A DNA stretch of 64,000 bases from Cocos nucifera (GCA_006176705.1 QRFJ01000055.1:806001-870000); one strand, 5' to 3'. Shown: positions 12,391 to 25,119, counted from the stretch's first letter. The notes: a model not told the origin generated them from the letters alone. Numbers and translations: made by a program.

Positions 12391-14016
12391 AATTATCTAA
12401 AAGAAAAACATAAGATCAATTTAGTACTTGAAGACTTGGACTTTAGTCTAAGGATTCTTTCACTATTTTTAATGAATTGGTAGCCTCTACCTCCAATTCG
12501 AGTGATTACACTAACTTCTTAGTGGATACTGAAATCCACATAGAGTATAGATGGGCTCGAGGAAAGCTCTGGCCAACCTGTGTGCATCTACAGGTAGGTT
12601 CACAACTAATTATTTTTTAAAATAATTTTTAGTATTTAGATTTTGCCCTAGAAGCCAATTTAATAGGCTATGGCCTCCACTAAAAAGATCTGGTTAGGTC
12701 CAACCATTACCATGATTGAGTTTGGTGCATCAAATCAATGATAACCAGACCCGAGGAAAGCTTTGGCCAACTTAATAACCATTAAGGGAGTGCAATCTAA
12801 TCATCATATGATGGACAGTAATTTCAATGTCCAGATGAACACCAGGTTTAAGGCACCTCTAATGTCTATCCAGAAAATTGGACTCATTACTCTTCATCTT
12901 AATGGAAGGCTATGACTCAATTATTCCCATAACTTAGTCATTTTAAGGATCTAATAATTTAGAGGATTTAGGTTACTTATGATTTAAGGATAGAAAAGAC
13001 AGACCAATTTACTCCCATTAACTTCACCAATTCAAATCCTCCCACTGACTTCACCAAGTTAATAGATTAGGACTAAGATTAAATTTGGTCCATGGGCACC
13101 TAATTTAGTCTTACTGATTGAAATTAGTCAAACTAATTTTTAGTGACATGGATTAGCTCAAATCACCAAGTGATCTAATCAAATCCTAATGACCATGTCA
13201 TTCTGGTAAGTGAGATTAGTGGAAGGAATATGCCATTAATTCATCAAAGATCGAATTAATGCGAGTAGCTCCCAATTAAAAATCACTGGTCTAGATTGCC
13301 AAACTTATCTTAGACACTAACTGGTTAATTAGATTCAATCTGATCAACCTAGTAATTTTGGGCTAGACCGCTTAGCCATGAATCAAGTTCATCTTAGTCT
13401 TTATTAAGGACATGAACTCATTCAACTATAACTATTGAAGTTGAAACTAGAGTGTCCTTGATCTAATCTATTTCAATATTTAGTTAGATTTGATCAATTA
13501 CTCTAATTCAGTCCATTCTTCAACTAACCTTAAGTCTAATCCAATTAATGGACCTAATTCATTTAACCCTTTAACCCACAGTTTTATGCATTTATCTTAG
13601 GATCTTTAATTCACAATTCTAGATCCTATAAATAATACTTAATTTTTTTAATTATGTTTTTGGGCTGATGGGTTGGGGTTGGATTTTTTGAAAATAATTT
13701 TTAAATTTTAAAAATTTTATTTTTTGTTCACCAAATGGGTTGACTCATTTCACAAATGGATCAGCTCATTTCATAAACAACAATCCTATTGCTAGTTTCA
13801 TAATAGAAAATAAAGCATATAATGAAAATTAAACTATGAATTATTTTTTAGATCGAATCTAAATACATTCATATTTAACTTTTATATTAAAATAATTTTA
13901 ATAAATAAAATTCTTTCACTATTCATCTTAATGAATGAGTTCATGGTGGCACCCCTACAGTTATAAGGGATCTCCACTAAATGGGAGGAGATGATCTTTA
14001 AATCATACTTATCCCT
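12391..14016 (-). other. Copia B leader, minus strand, interrupted
   Basis: No coding potential. It is related in sequence to the Copia A leader: 13200-13320 resembles 721-840, and 13930-14000 resembles 1200-1260. A 20-odd-bp motif (GAGGAAAGCTCTGGCCAAC) at about 12561 recurs at about 12752. The leader is broken at 14017 by the Gypsy element and resumes at 34711. The gag expected between leader and protease is mostly missing, so Copia B was probably defective before these insertions, or gag was deleted later. Confidence 0.65.
14012..14016. repeat. Gypsy target-site duplication, left (TCCCT)
   Basis: The five bases before the LTR start are TCCCT; the five after the LTR end (34711-34715) are TTCCT. 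One mismatch fits decay of a 5-bp duplication. The Copia B leader reads on across the insertion, which supports the boundary independently. Confidence 0.75.
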
Positions 14017-14228
14017 TGTTGGAGAAAAAATAGCTCCCGTCGAACTCCTTAGCCGCTGACCTTTCTTCCGTTGAAATTCATCGATCCCCTCAGCAACAAG
14101 ATCATACCACAAAACCTCTCAACAGCACATAGAAGTTCGATGGCACGATCTTGAATAGTGAAGTAGAACTATTGTTATGCTAACCTCGTCTTCTGATTAA
14201 AAATGAATAACAGGTTCAGGGCCTAGTC

Positions 14229-14420
14229 ATGCTCCATCTGGACGAACTCCTCCAATCATGCTCCTTCTGGACGGATTCCTCCAGCTACACTCCTTTCAGA
14301 TGAATTTCTTCAATCGCACTCTTTTTGGATGAACTCCTTCAATCACGCTCTTTCTAGGTGAACTCATCCAGCAGCGCTCTTTTCAGTCGAATTTCTCTTG
14401 GGTGAACTTCTCCAGTCATG
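14229..14420 (+). repeat. 29-bp tandem repeat in Gypsy 5' LTR (about 6 units)
   Basis: Back-to-back 29-bp units of the form ATGCTCCTTCTGGACGAACT followed by CCTCCAATC. I count six, the last extended. The units are direct, without spacers. The same repeat in the 3' LTR (33841-34059) has seven. Confidence 0.85.
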
Positions 14421-14833
14421 CTTCTCCAAGTAGTGCACCTTCTAGTCGTAGACTTACTTAATCCCTGCCATGCCTGTCGATGAGAGACATCCAAAGGAAT
14501 CTTGTCAAATCACTGATACATAATAACTACTCCATGAAGGATGGAGCGTAGAGCTTCAGATCTCAATTCAGAGGGCACTTACTCGCACACAGCCCAGGAA
14601 GCTTTTGAACTTCTTAAAGCTACTAGACATTATCCTCAACGAACCTTGGCTGATCATAAGTCTACTACATACACCAAAGTCTCTGATCTATGTTTGAACT
14701 CTAATAGAGGGATTTCCACCATCTATAAGTCATAACAAACAACAACTCATCCTCGTAACAAACTCCACGTGGCTTGAATAGTCCACTATCAGACGATTAC
14801 AACTATCACCATCAATTTATTATACACTCCATC

Positions 14834-14841
14834 TATAAAAA
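14834..14841 (+). promoter_or_regulatory. TATA box of Gypsy 5' LTR
   Basis: TATAAAAA in a CATCTATAAAAAGG context. The 3' LTR has TATAAAAG at 34475-34482 in the same place. Confidence 0.6.
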
Positions 14842-15072
14842 GGATCCTCTAGATATATTTTTCTCTAAGCTCTCTTCTTCCACTCGTCACTCTGCTTCTC
14901 TATTTTTTGAGCACTCCATTTTAGTTGGTCGAAGAACTGACTTGAGCATTGGAGGGTCTTGCTGGAGTCATCCACCTTCGATTTGAACTTTATTTTGCAG
15001 GTCCCATCGATAACATCACCTTCCCAACTCTAGCTACCTCTAGCAACCTCATAGATTTTTACATCAATAGGA

Positions 15073-15090
15073 TTGGCACTAGAAGGAGGG
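15073..15090 (+). other. Gypsy primer-binding site
   Basis: TTGGCACTAGAAGGAGGG, 3 bases after the LTR end. Its position is diagnostic. I do not assign the tRNA with confidence. Confidence 0.65.
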
Positions 15091-15196
15091 TCTCTAAGCT
15101 TTTGTTCTAAAAGGAGTGCCCAATCGATCCTATCTATCTTTTTTCTCTCCCAATCTCTTGAATTCACTTCCATTTAGTCTCTTTTTGTTCCAAAAA

Positions 15197-16694
15197 TGCC
15201 CCTGAAGAAGACAACCACTGGGCAATCCACTGCCTCCATCACCAGATATGAGCGAGACCCATCTGCTTCAATACAATCACCAGTACCTCAACCTCCTCCA
15301 TCGATAGTCATGGTGGATCTAGAGCAGTTCAACCTATTGATGCAGTAGATTCGAGGTCTCACCGAAATGGTGCAGGCCATGCAATAGCCCAGCCAGAGAA
15401 CCCCCAACAAGAGCTTCAAGAATAGCCACCAAGAACAACTTGGGTTAGCAAATCTATTATCCTCATAAAGGAGAAGCAAAGAGCAGGGAGCCCCTGTTTC
15501 GATCATGATTCTTCTTCGGAGGAGACTTTTTCATATACAGTCAGTAACCCTCTAAGATTCATGATCGAGATGATGCTCTCGATTAAAAGCTTCAAGACAT
15601 GTACCGATGGATTGAGAAGCTCCGTCATGCCATCTTGGCCCACCATGATGACATCTACATTGATCCCTCCTTCTCTGCTAAGATTGTGCAGGAGCCTATC
15701 CCACCAAACTTCAAGCTTTTCTTTTTCAAGAGTTATGATAAAACCTCTGATCTGATTGAACATCTTGAGACCTTTCGGATGATGATGCTGCTCCATGGCA
15801 TACCAGATGCCATTCTATGCCAAGCTTTTTCATCTATCCTGAAGGAAGCAGTAAGAAACTTATACTTGAACCTTAAATCGGATATAATCTTTTATTTTGA
15901 CCAAATGAGCCATTAGTTCATGGCTCATTTTATAAGCAGCCGACATCCAAGATGAGGTTCAGACTTTCTCATCAATATAAAGCAGAAAGAAGGAGAGTCC
16001 ATTCGAGCTTACGTTAGTCGCTTTAATACTACTTGCTGGAGGTTCGAAACTTGGACCAGTCTATAGCTATGGTCGCACTGAAAGGCAGTCTTCAGAAGAA
16101 TGATCTTTTTTCTCTCTAAAAAGAAAGTATCCCAGGGATTTTGTTGACATGTTGGCTTAGGCTGAAGGTTATGCCCGGGTAGAGGACTTTAAATTGAAGG
16201 ATGACGAGGCCATAAGAGAGCGGTAGATGGGTGAATTCAGCAAGCCCACACCTGAAAGTAAGCCGAGTGAGGCTCGATCGTGCTTCCAAACTCCTCACGA
16301 GCATAGATGAGCCCGAACCCCTCCTTGAGCTCGTCGATAGAAAAGTCTAAATCGAAGGATCCGATGAAACTTTTCTTTCAGAAGATTCAACAACTATGCT
16401 CTCTTGAATGCCTCAAAGACTCAGGTGCTGATGGAGATAAGGGATAAACTATTAGGATCAAAGAGGATGCGAACTCATCCAACTAAGCACAACCCTAATA
16501 AGTACTATCTCTACCATCATGACCATGGTCATGATACTGAAGAGTGCATCCAGCTTCAGGACGAGATTGAAGCACTAATTAAAAGAGGTCGGTTGGATCG
16601 ATTTATCAGGCACCAATCAAAGAGAAGAGAAGATTGTCCAAGAGCCTTGCCACAGCTTGAACCATCTCGATGGGATAAGCTGCAAGGAGATTGA
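15197..16694 (+). pseudogene. Gypsy gag (Tat-type), decayed
   Basis: ATG at 15197 (MPLKKTTTGQS). After an early stop and frameshifts, the capsid region is recognisable at 15599-15916 (FFKSYDKTSDLIEHLETFR, then AFSSILKEAVRNLY), followed by a segment with IKQKEGESIRAYVSRFN near 15970-16025. The nucleocapsid-like part is at 16404-16694 (YYLYHHDHGHDTEECIQLQD, where the first Cys of the usual motif is Tyr, then EIEALIKRGRLDRFI). Gag forms the particle around element RNA. At least three frame changes and several stops separate these blocks, so no full-length product is possible. Confidence 0.85.
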
Positions 16695-16762
16695 CCTCCC
16701 CTAGGAATCATTAACACCATAATGGGGGACATCGATGGGGGGAGTCTAGTGAGTCAGCAAAA

Positions 16763-19697
16763 TTGGTAAAGAAACAGCAAACTGAAGAGCCCATCTTTTT
16801 CACTAAAGAAGATGCCCAGGGAGTTCAGCTTCCATATAATCATGCGATTGTAGTCATTTTAAATATTGCTGATTATGATGTATGCCACATTTTAATTGAT
16901 AATGGAAGCTCTACTGATGTCTTATTTTATGATGCTTTTTCTAAAATATCTATACTGGATAGTAGAATGGGACTGATGAATTTTTCATTAGTAGGATTCA
17001 CAGGTAATGCAGTGCCAGTGGAAGGAATAATAACATTGCCTGTGGAAGCAGATTGATACCCAAAGCAATCTAGAGCTCAAGTCGATTGCTTAGTGGTAAA
17101 AGTCTATTCTGCCTATAATGCGATCCTTGGCCGATCTAGTTTGAATGAACTCTGGATCGTGGTTTCGACCTACCACTTGAAAATAAAGTTCCCAATGAAG
17201 CATGGAGTCATAGAGGTCAGAGAAGATCAAGCACCAGTTCGGTATTGATACAATATTGCCTTGCATGGGGGAAGGCCAGCAGACCTTTGTCTAGTAGACG
17301 AGCTTGATGCCCATGATGATTTATCTAAAAAAAGAGGAGAACCCATCGACAATCTTGTAGAAATTTCTTTGAATGATGGGAATAAAGAACATACTGTAAA
17401 GATCGACTCGAATCTAAAAGAAGAAGTCAGAAAGTAGCTCATCACATTCTTATAAAGAAATGCTGATGTTTTCACTTGGGCACTTGCAGATATGCCCAGG
17501 ATCGATGTAGAGGTCATAGAATGCCACCTAGGGGTGGATCTAAAGCACCGACCAATGAAGCAGAAAAAGCATAGTTTTATACCAGAGAGGCAGAAGGCTA
17601 TAATGGACGAGGTTGACAAGCTCCTTAAGGTAGGGTTCATTCGAGAAGTGCTTTATCTAGATTGGATTGTAAATATTATTTTTGTTAAAAAAGCAAATGG
17701 TAAGTGAAGGATGTGCATAGACTTCAGAGACTTAAATAAAGCTTGCCCAAAAGATAGCTACCCTCTGCCCAGGATTGACCAACTGGTGGATGCAACTTCA
17801 AGCCATGAACTCCTCACCTTCATGAATGCTTTCTCCAGCTATAATAAAATTTGGATGGCACCAGAAAAAGAGGAGAAGACCGCTTTTATTACTGACCATG
17901 GTCTTTATTATTACAGGATCATGCCCTTTGGGCTTAAAAATATTAGTACAACTTATCAGCGCTTGGTAAATAAGATCTTCAAGAAGTAGATCGATCGAAA
18001 TATGGAGGTCTATGTAGACGACATGCTGGTTAAAAATTGATCTTTACCAAATCACATCATCGATCTTGAGGAGACCTTCAGTACCCTCTAAAAGTACAAG
18101 ATGAAGCTGAATCCTGCAAAATGCACTTTTGGGGTAATCTTAAAAAAGTTTCTAGGATTCATGGTGTCAAGCCGTAGCATCGAGATCAATCCAGAGAAGA
18201 TCAAAGTTGTCCAGAAAATGATTGCACCAAAAATAATAAAAGAAGTTCAACACCACACAAGCAAGGTAGTGGCCTTGAATCACTTCATTTCAAGATCGGC
18301 GGAGCACTGCATGCCCTTCTTCCAAGTACTCAAACAACCTAAGAACTTCAACTAGACTCCTGAGTGCCAACAGATCCTTGAAGAATTTAAGAACTATCTT
18401 AGTTCACCTCCACTTCTAGCCAAATCGAAACTTAGAGAAGAGCTGTTCTTGTATCTTGCTGTGTCCTCTATAGCTATTGAAGCTGTACTGGTCAGAAAAG
18501 AAGCTAAAGTCCAGAAGCTGATCTATTATATAAGCAAAGTCCTGAGGGATGTAGAAATAAAGTACACCAAATTAGAAAAACTAACTTATGCTTTGTTGCT
18601 TATAGCCAAGAAGCTCCGACCTTACTTCTAGAGACATAATATTACTCTCCTCACTGATCAACCCATCAAGACAGTTCTTCACCAACTTGATACCTTCGGA
18701 AGAGTAGCAAAATGGGCAATTGAGTTCACTGAATTTGATTTTCATTTCCAACCTTGGCCAGCCATTAAGCTCAAATACTGATCGATTTTATAGTAGAATG
18801 CACCATTCATCATGCAACCGAACTAGAGCACCAAAAGTTCTTATCCTTGGCTCCTCTGAAGAGAAGGCTAATCTCCCTAAAAATTTTTAGGCATTATATA
18901 TGGATGGTTCATCTAATGCTTCTGGAGCAGGCATGGGCTTGATTCTCATCAATCGAGAAGAAATTATAGCGGAGTATGCATTACGCTTTGACTTTCGTGC
19001 CACTAATAATGGGGCAGAGTATGAAGCCCTGCTTACATGACTTAGAATAGCCAAAGAGTTGGAAGTAGAGCATCTAAAGGTTTATAGTGACTCCCAGCAG
19101 GTTGTAGGGCAAGTTAGTGATAATTACGAAGCTTGGAAGGAAAGCATGAAGAAGTACTTAGAAAAGATAAGGAGATTGATCTCAGTCTTTAATAATTTTC
19201 ATATCCAGTGAATTTTCTGGGTGAAGAATACTAGAGCCAACCTCCTCTCTATGCTAGCCACCTTAGCCCCAAACGAGCTGCCAAAAGAAGTCCTTTACGA
19301 AGTCCCGCAACACCCAAGTTCAGAAGAGCCCCAGATAATAATGCAAGTTGATCATGAGCCACCTAGATTGAACCATTGATTGCTTATCTCAAGAATAGAA
19401 TTCTTTTTAGAGATCATAAAGAAGTTTAGAAGTTAAGAAATCAAGCTTTCCGCTATATTTTATATGAAAATAAGCTGTATAAGAGGTCATACTCCCTACT
19501 ACTTCTCAAATGTCTTCGACCTTCGAAAGTTGACTATGCCTTAAGGAAAGTTTACGAAGGAATTGATGGAAATCATTTGGGGGCGAGGTTTTTATCACAT
19601 AAATTGCTTCGTCAAAGATACTATTAGCCAACAATGCACCAAGATGCGGTGGATTATGTGAGAAAATATGACAGATATTAGAGAAACGTAGATATCC
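16763..19697 (+). pseudogene. Gypsy pol, first part: PR-RT-RNase H-aRNase H-INT start
   Basis: Protease around 16770-17053 keeps an active-site motif (LIDNGSSTDVLFYDAF). RT spans about 17480-18360, with IDFRDLNKACPKDSYPLPRI and an intact VYVDDML box at 18008-18028. RNase H follows at 18440-18780 (LEKLTYALLLIAKKLRPYF), then a second RNase H from 18891 (LYMDGSSNASGAG, NNGAEYEAL, VYSDSQQVVGQ). 16763 to 18631 stays in one frame, broken only by point stops (for example TGA 17705 for the Trp of GKW, TAG 17987 for a Gln). The integrase zinc region at 19560-19697 keeps its two His but has KYDRY-stop for the usual Cys pair. The reading stops at 19698 where another element is inserted. Confidence 0.92.
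19693..19697. repeat. TSD of gag-only element, left (TATCC)
   Basis: Identical to 26615-26619. The Gypsy integrase reading ...NVDI continues directly after the right copy (TATCCAAAGACAGCCGGC). Confidence 0.93.
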
Positions 19698-21165
19698 TAT
19701 TGACCCCATGATTGATTTTGATGATTGCCAAACTTTGAGTGTTTGAGTATTTAACCATGTGTTTCATGAGTGGATGTAGGTCTTTTCAGGTATTTAAATT
19801 GAAGAACCATTTCAAAAAAATATCTATAAAAATTCATCAAGTCAAGATTCTTAAAGGAAAGATTTTCTTAAGCTTCCAAAGATAAGAAGAAAGAGAGCTC
19901 TTTGATCAAAACAAGGAAGACATAAAGTAGAAATCAAATAAAAATCAAATCCTCTTGATTGGTGCAAAAAATTTCTCAAAATATCCTTGGAATAGTTTTT
20001 GAGACATCTCAAAATTTTTTCGAAAGCTCTCGAGTGGACTGGCACACCCCAAGCGCTATTCTGGCATAATTTTGAGAGGTATCGAAAGAATCTCAAGAGC
20101 TCTCAATCTCAGATGATAGATATCCAGTTTCTGTGTCCTGAGAGTGAGAGGTCTCACAGGATTTTAAAGAGGTCTCGTGGTCTCCGTGAGACATCTCGAT
20201 TTAAAATTGAGAGCTCTAAAACCTGATGAGAGGTCTCGTTCTGTGTGGACAGTCTTCAACAGATAGTTTTGCAATGACTATTTTTTGATCTCAATGGCTA
20301 TTTCAGAGCTCCCAATGGTTGGAACTCTTACTCCAACCATCTCCAAAGGTATAAAAAGATGGAGAATCAATTGGAAAGCAAGAAGAAAGGGATTTAAAGA
20401 GAGATTCTTTTATTTTTGATGAGGAACATTGAATATCTAAAGAAAAGAGAAAAGAGAGGAAAATTGTGCATAGATTTTAGCGAGCCTTCAAAGCAATCTT
20501 CTCCAATATCTTCTTCATCCTCTCAAGTATAAATTGAAGAAAAGCCAAGCTTTGATCGAGCACATCATTAGCTTCTTCATTAGGATTTAAAGAGTTTTAT
20601 TTCTATGCTGAATTTTTATACTTATATTTTTGATTTCTTTATAAGTTTCTTTGGGAAAAGAAACTTGGGGATTAGGCCTGTCCAAGCTATAAATTGGACA
20701 TTGTAGGTTTTGGTTGGTGAGCCCGAAAAATCAACTGGCTTAATAGTAATCCTGAAAAATTATTAGTATAAGATTTTGGTTGGTGCTCCAGTGAAAATCA
20801 ACTAGGTTTGTTTGTAAGCCTAAAAAATTAAACACACTATAATCAAGAATAGATTATAGTGAAAATTCTAAGAAAAGCTTGGAGAGTGGATGTAGGAGTG
20901 GGTTGCTCCGAACTACTATAAAATCTTGTGTGTTTGTATTGTGCTTTCAATTCTTACTTCACTTATTTTGTTATTTATTTAGATTAGCATTTAAATTTCT
21001 TCATAGCATTTACTTATCCTAAAACCACTGCTGCTTATATTGTTTATATTTCAATCACACCACTTAAGTTAAAATCAAAGCACATACTTGTTTAGAGTTA
21101 AATTTGGTTAAAATTTATAAGAACCCAATTCACCTTCCCTCTTAGATTGCAACCTCTAGGCAACA
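19698..21165 (+). repeat. Gag-only element 5' LTR (1468 bp)
   Basis: Starts TATTGACCCC (family start TGTTGACCCC), ends GGCAACA. It includes a block dense in GAGAC/GTCTC motifs (about 19985-20235) and a TATA box. The rest is AT-rich LTR with no gene. Confidence 0.93.
20350..20357 (+). promoter_or_regulatory. TATA box of gag-only element 5' LTR
   Basis: TATAAAAA after CATCTCCAAAGG. The same block stands at 25798-25805 in the 3' LTR. In the solo LTR at about 59320-59340 it has decayed to GATATTTAAAG. Confidence 0.65.
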
Positions 21166-21167
21166 AT

Positions 21168-21178
21168 TGGTATCAGAG
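21168..21178 (+). other. Primer-binding site of gag-only element
   Basis: TGGTATCAGAG, 2 bases after the LTR end. Initiator-Met tRNA type, as in other Copia elements. Confidence 0.88.
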
Positions 21179-21230
21179 TAGGTGCTCTAATATTTATTTG
21201 TTAACCTAGCTGTTAAAAAAGTAAAAGATC

Positions 21231-22970
21231 ATGGCAACCCCATTTGATTCATTATTTGTTGAGGGCCAATCCACATATAGACCACCACTATTTAATGGCA
21301 TAAATTATATATTTTGAAAAGCTAGAATGAAAATTTTCATACAAACTTTAGATTATGACATGTGAGGAGTCATAACTAGAGGACCACACACATCCATAAT
21401 TGAAATTAATGGCATGTCTATTTTCAAACTGAAAAATGATTAGGATGATTTTGATAAGAAGATGGCTCAGTTAAATGCAAAAGCCATCAATGTTCTTTAT
21501 TGCTCTCTTGATGAACAAAAATTTAATAGAATATCCACTTGTACATCAGCAAAGAAAATTTGGAAAAGATTGGAAGTGACTGATGAGGGAACAAGCCAAG
21601 TCAAAGAGTCCAAAATTAATTTACTTATTTTTAAATATAAAATATTTAAAATAAAAAACATGAGTCAATTTTTAAAATATTTTTTAAATTTACTGATATT
21701 ATTAATGCTCTAAATGGTCTTGGCAAAATCTTTACTAACTATGAACTTGTTTGCAAGGTTTTAAGATCTTTGCCAAAGGAATGGAAAGCAAAGGTGACAG
21801 CCATACAAGAAACAAAAGACCTTACCAAGCTATCCCTAAAAGAATTGATGGGTTCACTCATGACTCATGAGTTGAGCTTGGCTCAAAAGAAAGAAGAAGA
21901 AGAGCCAAGAAAGATGAAGACCATCGCCTTCAAATCCTTTGCACAACATGAAGAAAATGATGAGTCGAAAGAAGAAGAAGATGAAGAAGAGAGTGAAGAT
22001 GATGATGAGGACATGGAGCTACTCGTAAGTAAATTCAAGAAATTTCTTATAAAGAAAACTATGAAGAAGATAGAAAAGGAAGAAGAAAAAGAAAGAAAGA
22101 GTGTCACCTGTTATAATTGCAACAAAAGAGGACACTACAAGCCGGATTGCCTCCTACTCAAAAAGTATCCCAAAAAGATCAAGAAAAGGGCTATGCTAGA
22201 AATTTGGGATGACAGTGACACTTCAAGCTCGGACGAAGAAAAGAAAGTGAAAAATCATTGCCTCATGGCTATTGAGGATGAGGTAAAATCTGAAAACTCC
22301 TTCGAATTTATATTTGATGAGTTATTTGAAACCTTTAACGATTTAATGGATGAATACAAAAAACTAAGGCTGAAAAATAAAGAGCTTAAAAGATCTAATC
22401 TTCTTCTAGCTGATGAAAAGAATAAACTATTGGTGGAAAAAGAAGATATCTTGAAAGAAAAGAATACTTTGGCTAAAGAAAAAAAAAAGGATTAAATCTA
22501 AAAATTTTTTAGTTAAAAAAAATATGGAGCTTAAAAAGCATAATGATACTTTAAGATTCTCCTTAAAAGAAAATAAAAATTTTTTAAATGAAAAGAAAGG
22601 GATCTTGAGAGAAAATAAAAAATTAAGAAGAGAGATTGAAATTTTAAAATCTGTTGCTGAAAAGTTTATTATTAGTTTTTAAAATCTTCAATCTATGGTA
22701 AAAGTTAATGAAACTATTTTCAATAAAATAGAAATTGATTTTAATATTTTTAGAAAGCAGCAAAATACTAAAAATATTTTTATAAGAGTTTCAACTAAAG
22801 ATCATACCATTAAATGCTTTAAATGTAATCAAATTGACCATAAAATTTTGGAATGCAACTTTAAAAAAATTGGCCAAGCCTTGATAAAGCAAATATGGGT
22901 TCCAAAAGAAACCATAAGCTCTAACCTCAATGGACCCAAGATGGCTTGGGTAGCAAAAATTATGAAGTGA
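21231..22970 (+). pseudogene. gag of the non-autonomous element
   Basis: ATG at 21231 (MATPFDSLFVEGQSTYRPP). The UBN2-like capsid domain runs over roughly 21260-21900 (CSLDEQKFNRISTCTSAKKI, then MPKEWKAKVTAIQETKDLTK). Next come an Asp/Glu-rich stretch (21960-22020), a Lys-rich stretch, an intact CCHC knuckle at 22111-22152 (CYNCNKRGHYKPDC), a coiled-coil-like Lys/Glu segment (22340-22680), and a second knuckle at 22815-22856 (CFKCNQIDHKILEC). It ends WVAKIMK-stop. Three early stops (21315, 21363, 21441) are TGA or TAG, probably at former Trp codons. Frameshifts lie near 21710 and 22490. If ever expressed, gag would let the RNA be packaged while pol came from a partner. Confidence 0.88.
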
Positions 22971-25119
22971 TTTTGTAGGTACACCAAGGATTTAATGCAA
23001 TAAAAAGAGAAAAATATTTTAATGGATGCCTTGAAAATGAAAATGGATGGATGATGCTTTTGGGTAAAATCTAATCTTTTGTCACATCATACCATCAATA
23101 CTTATTTATTTAATTCTATTGATTCTAATAATCTATTTATGTAGTTTCATATCATATTTACTTGCTTGAAATACTCTCTATATTTCGATGAGATTAGAAT
23201 GATTGATTGATTTTGATACTTGAAATGATTTGAATACTTTGATTTCTAAATCAATGTGCTTTTCTATAGGTATCATGTTTTGAATCAATATAAAGTTAAT
23301 TTATCTTAAAAATTCAGCATGATATTTCAAGCCTCCCCATATCAATTTTATAATTGATGAATTTAATTTGAAAGATGATCAATTGGATATAAATATTTTA
23401 ATTGTCAAACCCATAAGAGAAACTAAGTTTGACAATCCCCCATAAGGTGCTTAAATATTGAAATATCCTAAAAATTGCATGATCTAAGTACTTAAAAATA
23501 AAATATTCAATTCAAAACTAAAATCATTGGTATCAAGCTATATATTCAAATTGATCTTTAAGTAATATTAAACTATCAAGAAAATCATGATTTGGTCTAA
23601 ATTTTAGTTTAATTGGTATCAAAAAGTTTCTTTCTCAGAAAATTTTCACTCTTGGTATCATTCTTACCTTGTATTTTATTATTTTTGGGCAAAAGAATTA
23701 GATATATTATCTCAAATCTATTTTACATTGATATATTCTTGATATAATATCTCTTGAGATAAATTTAAAGAATTTCATACATTTTTCTAAACTTAATTGA
23801 GTGAATGTTTTATTTGATTAATGCTTATTTCACTCAATTGATGCTTGTACTTTTAAATTTTATTTAATTTTAAAATGGCATTATTTGCTAAAATAAGAAG
23901 AAAAAATTATTAAAGAAGAAATGATCAATTATTTGAAAAGAGCTTTAAAATTATTATTTTTTTTTTAATTTTAGAAAATTTAAATTTAGTAGTTAAATTC
24001 ATGTTAAATATGCTTGATTTGAAAGAAAAAGGAAGAGAAAACTTGTAAGCTAAAATAATCAAGCCAAAGTTATGAAAAATAGGGGAAGATAATGTTATTA
24101 AAATATTGAAAGAAAAATGAACTCTTGGTATCTCCAAAATAAGAGAAGAAATATTTTTTATCTTAATTTGATTGAAAATTTTGATTAATTTATTTTGAGA
24201 TAAATATATTTTGATCTTAAGTTCTTAATCAATTAATTTATAATCTTCTTAAATTTGGCTTTCATATATTTATTCAATTTAATTTACTTTAATTGATTGC
24301 TATATCATTTTTGATAAATATTTGGAGTGAAATTGAATTTAAAACATATGTTTACTCCAAGAAATGAATCTTTAAACTCAAATTTAAAACTTATTTAAAA
24401 ATTTAAATTTGATACTAAATTTTTTATGTGCATTGCAAAATTCTTATGAACTATTAGTATTGAAGTAATTTTTACTTAAAGAAATAAATTTAAAAATATA
24501 TCTATCTATTGCTTTGATACTGCTTATTTTACTTTGCTCAATACATTTTTGATACATACCTTTCTCAAACTTAATTGACTAAAATTTTTTAAGAAAAGAA
24601 AAGAATAAATATTAAATTAAATGTGATGCTTGATTTCATGATTAAATTCTTTGAAAAGCTCTATTCTTCTTAAAGCTTAAAAGTATATATTTAAAAATTA
24701 GATTAAAAAAGTTCATATTCATTTACAAAGGAGGAGAGCCTTTATTATTTAAACTCAAGCTAAGTTTTTGAAGAGAAAATTATTTAAAAGGAGAGATGAT
24801 TTCTTTGATTTGATTTCATAAATTTGATATATCTCTCAATTTAAAGCTTTGATATTGATTTTGATAATTTTTCTTATTTTTTCTCATAAGCTTTTTGATG
24901 TTGTCAAAAAAGAAGAGAAGTATGTTGAGTATATGTTTGAAGGATTGATGCTTAAGAAACTTAAAGTTTTGATATTTTAAAGATTAATTGAGAATATTTA
25001 TGAAGTGTGCATTCATGTGTTTGATCTAGTACTTCATGTCTTCATGATACATATTAGCAAAATGCATTGAAACACATTATTTATTTTTATTATGCATATA
25101 CTCAAAATTATGCCATCAT
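22971..25119 (+). other. AT-rich non-coding interior where pol is absent
   Basis: About 2.1 kb with no ORF of interest and no recognisable pol motif in any frame by reading. I looked for LDSG-type protease, the H2C2 zinc region, integrase DDE blocks, YVDD, and RNase H signatures. The sequence is rich in AAATTT and TTGAT words. It may be a heavily decayed or replaced pol region. Confidence 0.7.

Larger units (their letters stand above)
14017..15069 (+). repeat. Gypsy 5' LTR (1053 bp)
   Basis: Starts TGTTGGAG, ends ...ACATCAATA. It pairs with the 3' LTR 33629-34710, which starts TGTTGGAG and ends ...ACACCAACA. It is 29 bp shorter than the 3' LTR because it has one unit fewer in an internal 29-bp tandem repeat. 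Confidence 0.93.

Noticed and set aside
12562..12772. A short tandem repeat or small RNA locus from the paired GAGGAAAGCT blocks
   Set aside because: Only two copies about 190 bp apart within a decayed leader; too little to call.
14229..14420. CRISPR-like array of 29-bp repeats
   Set aside because: The units are directly adjacent, imperfect and without spacers, and they lie in a plant LTR; this is a minisatellite.
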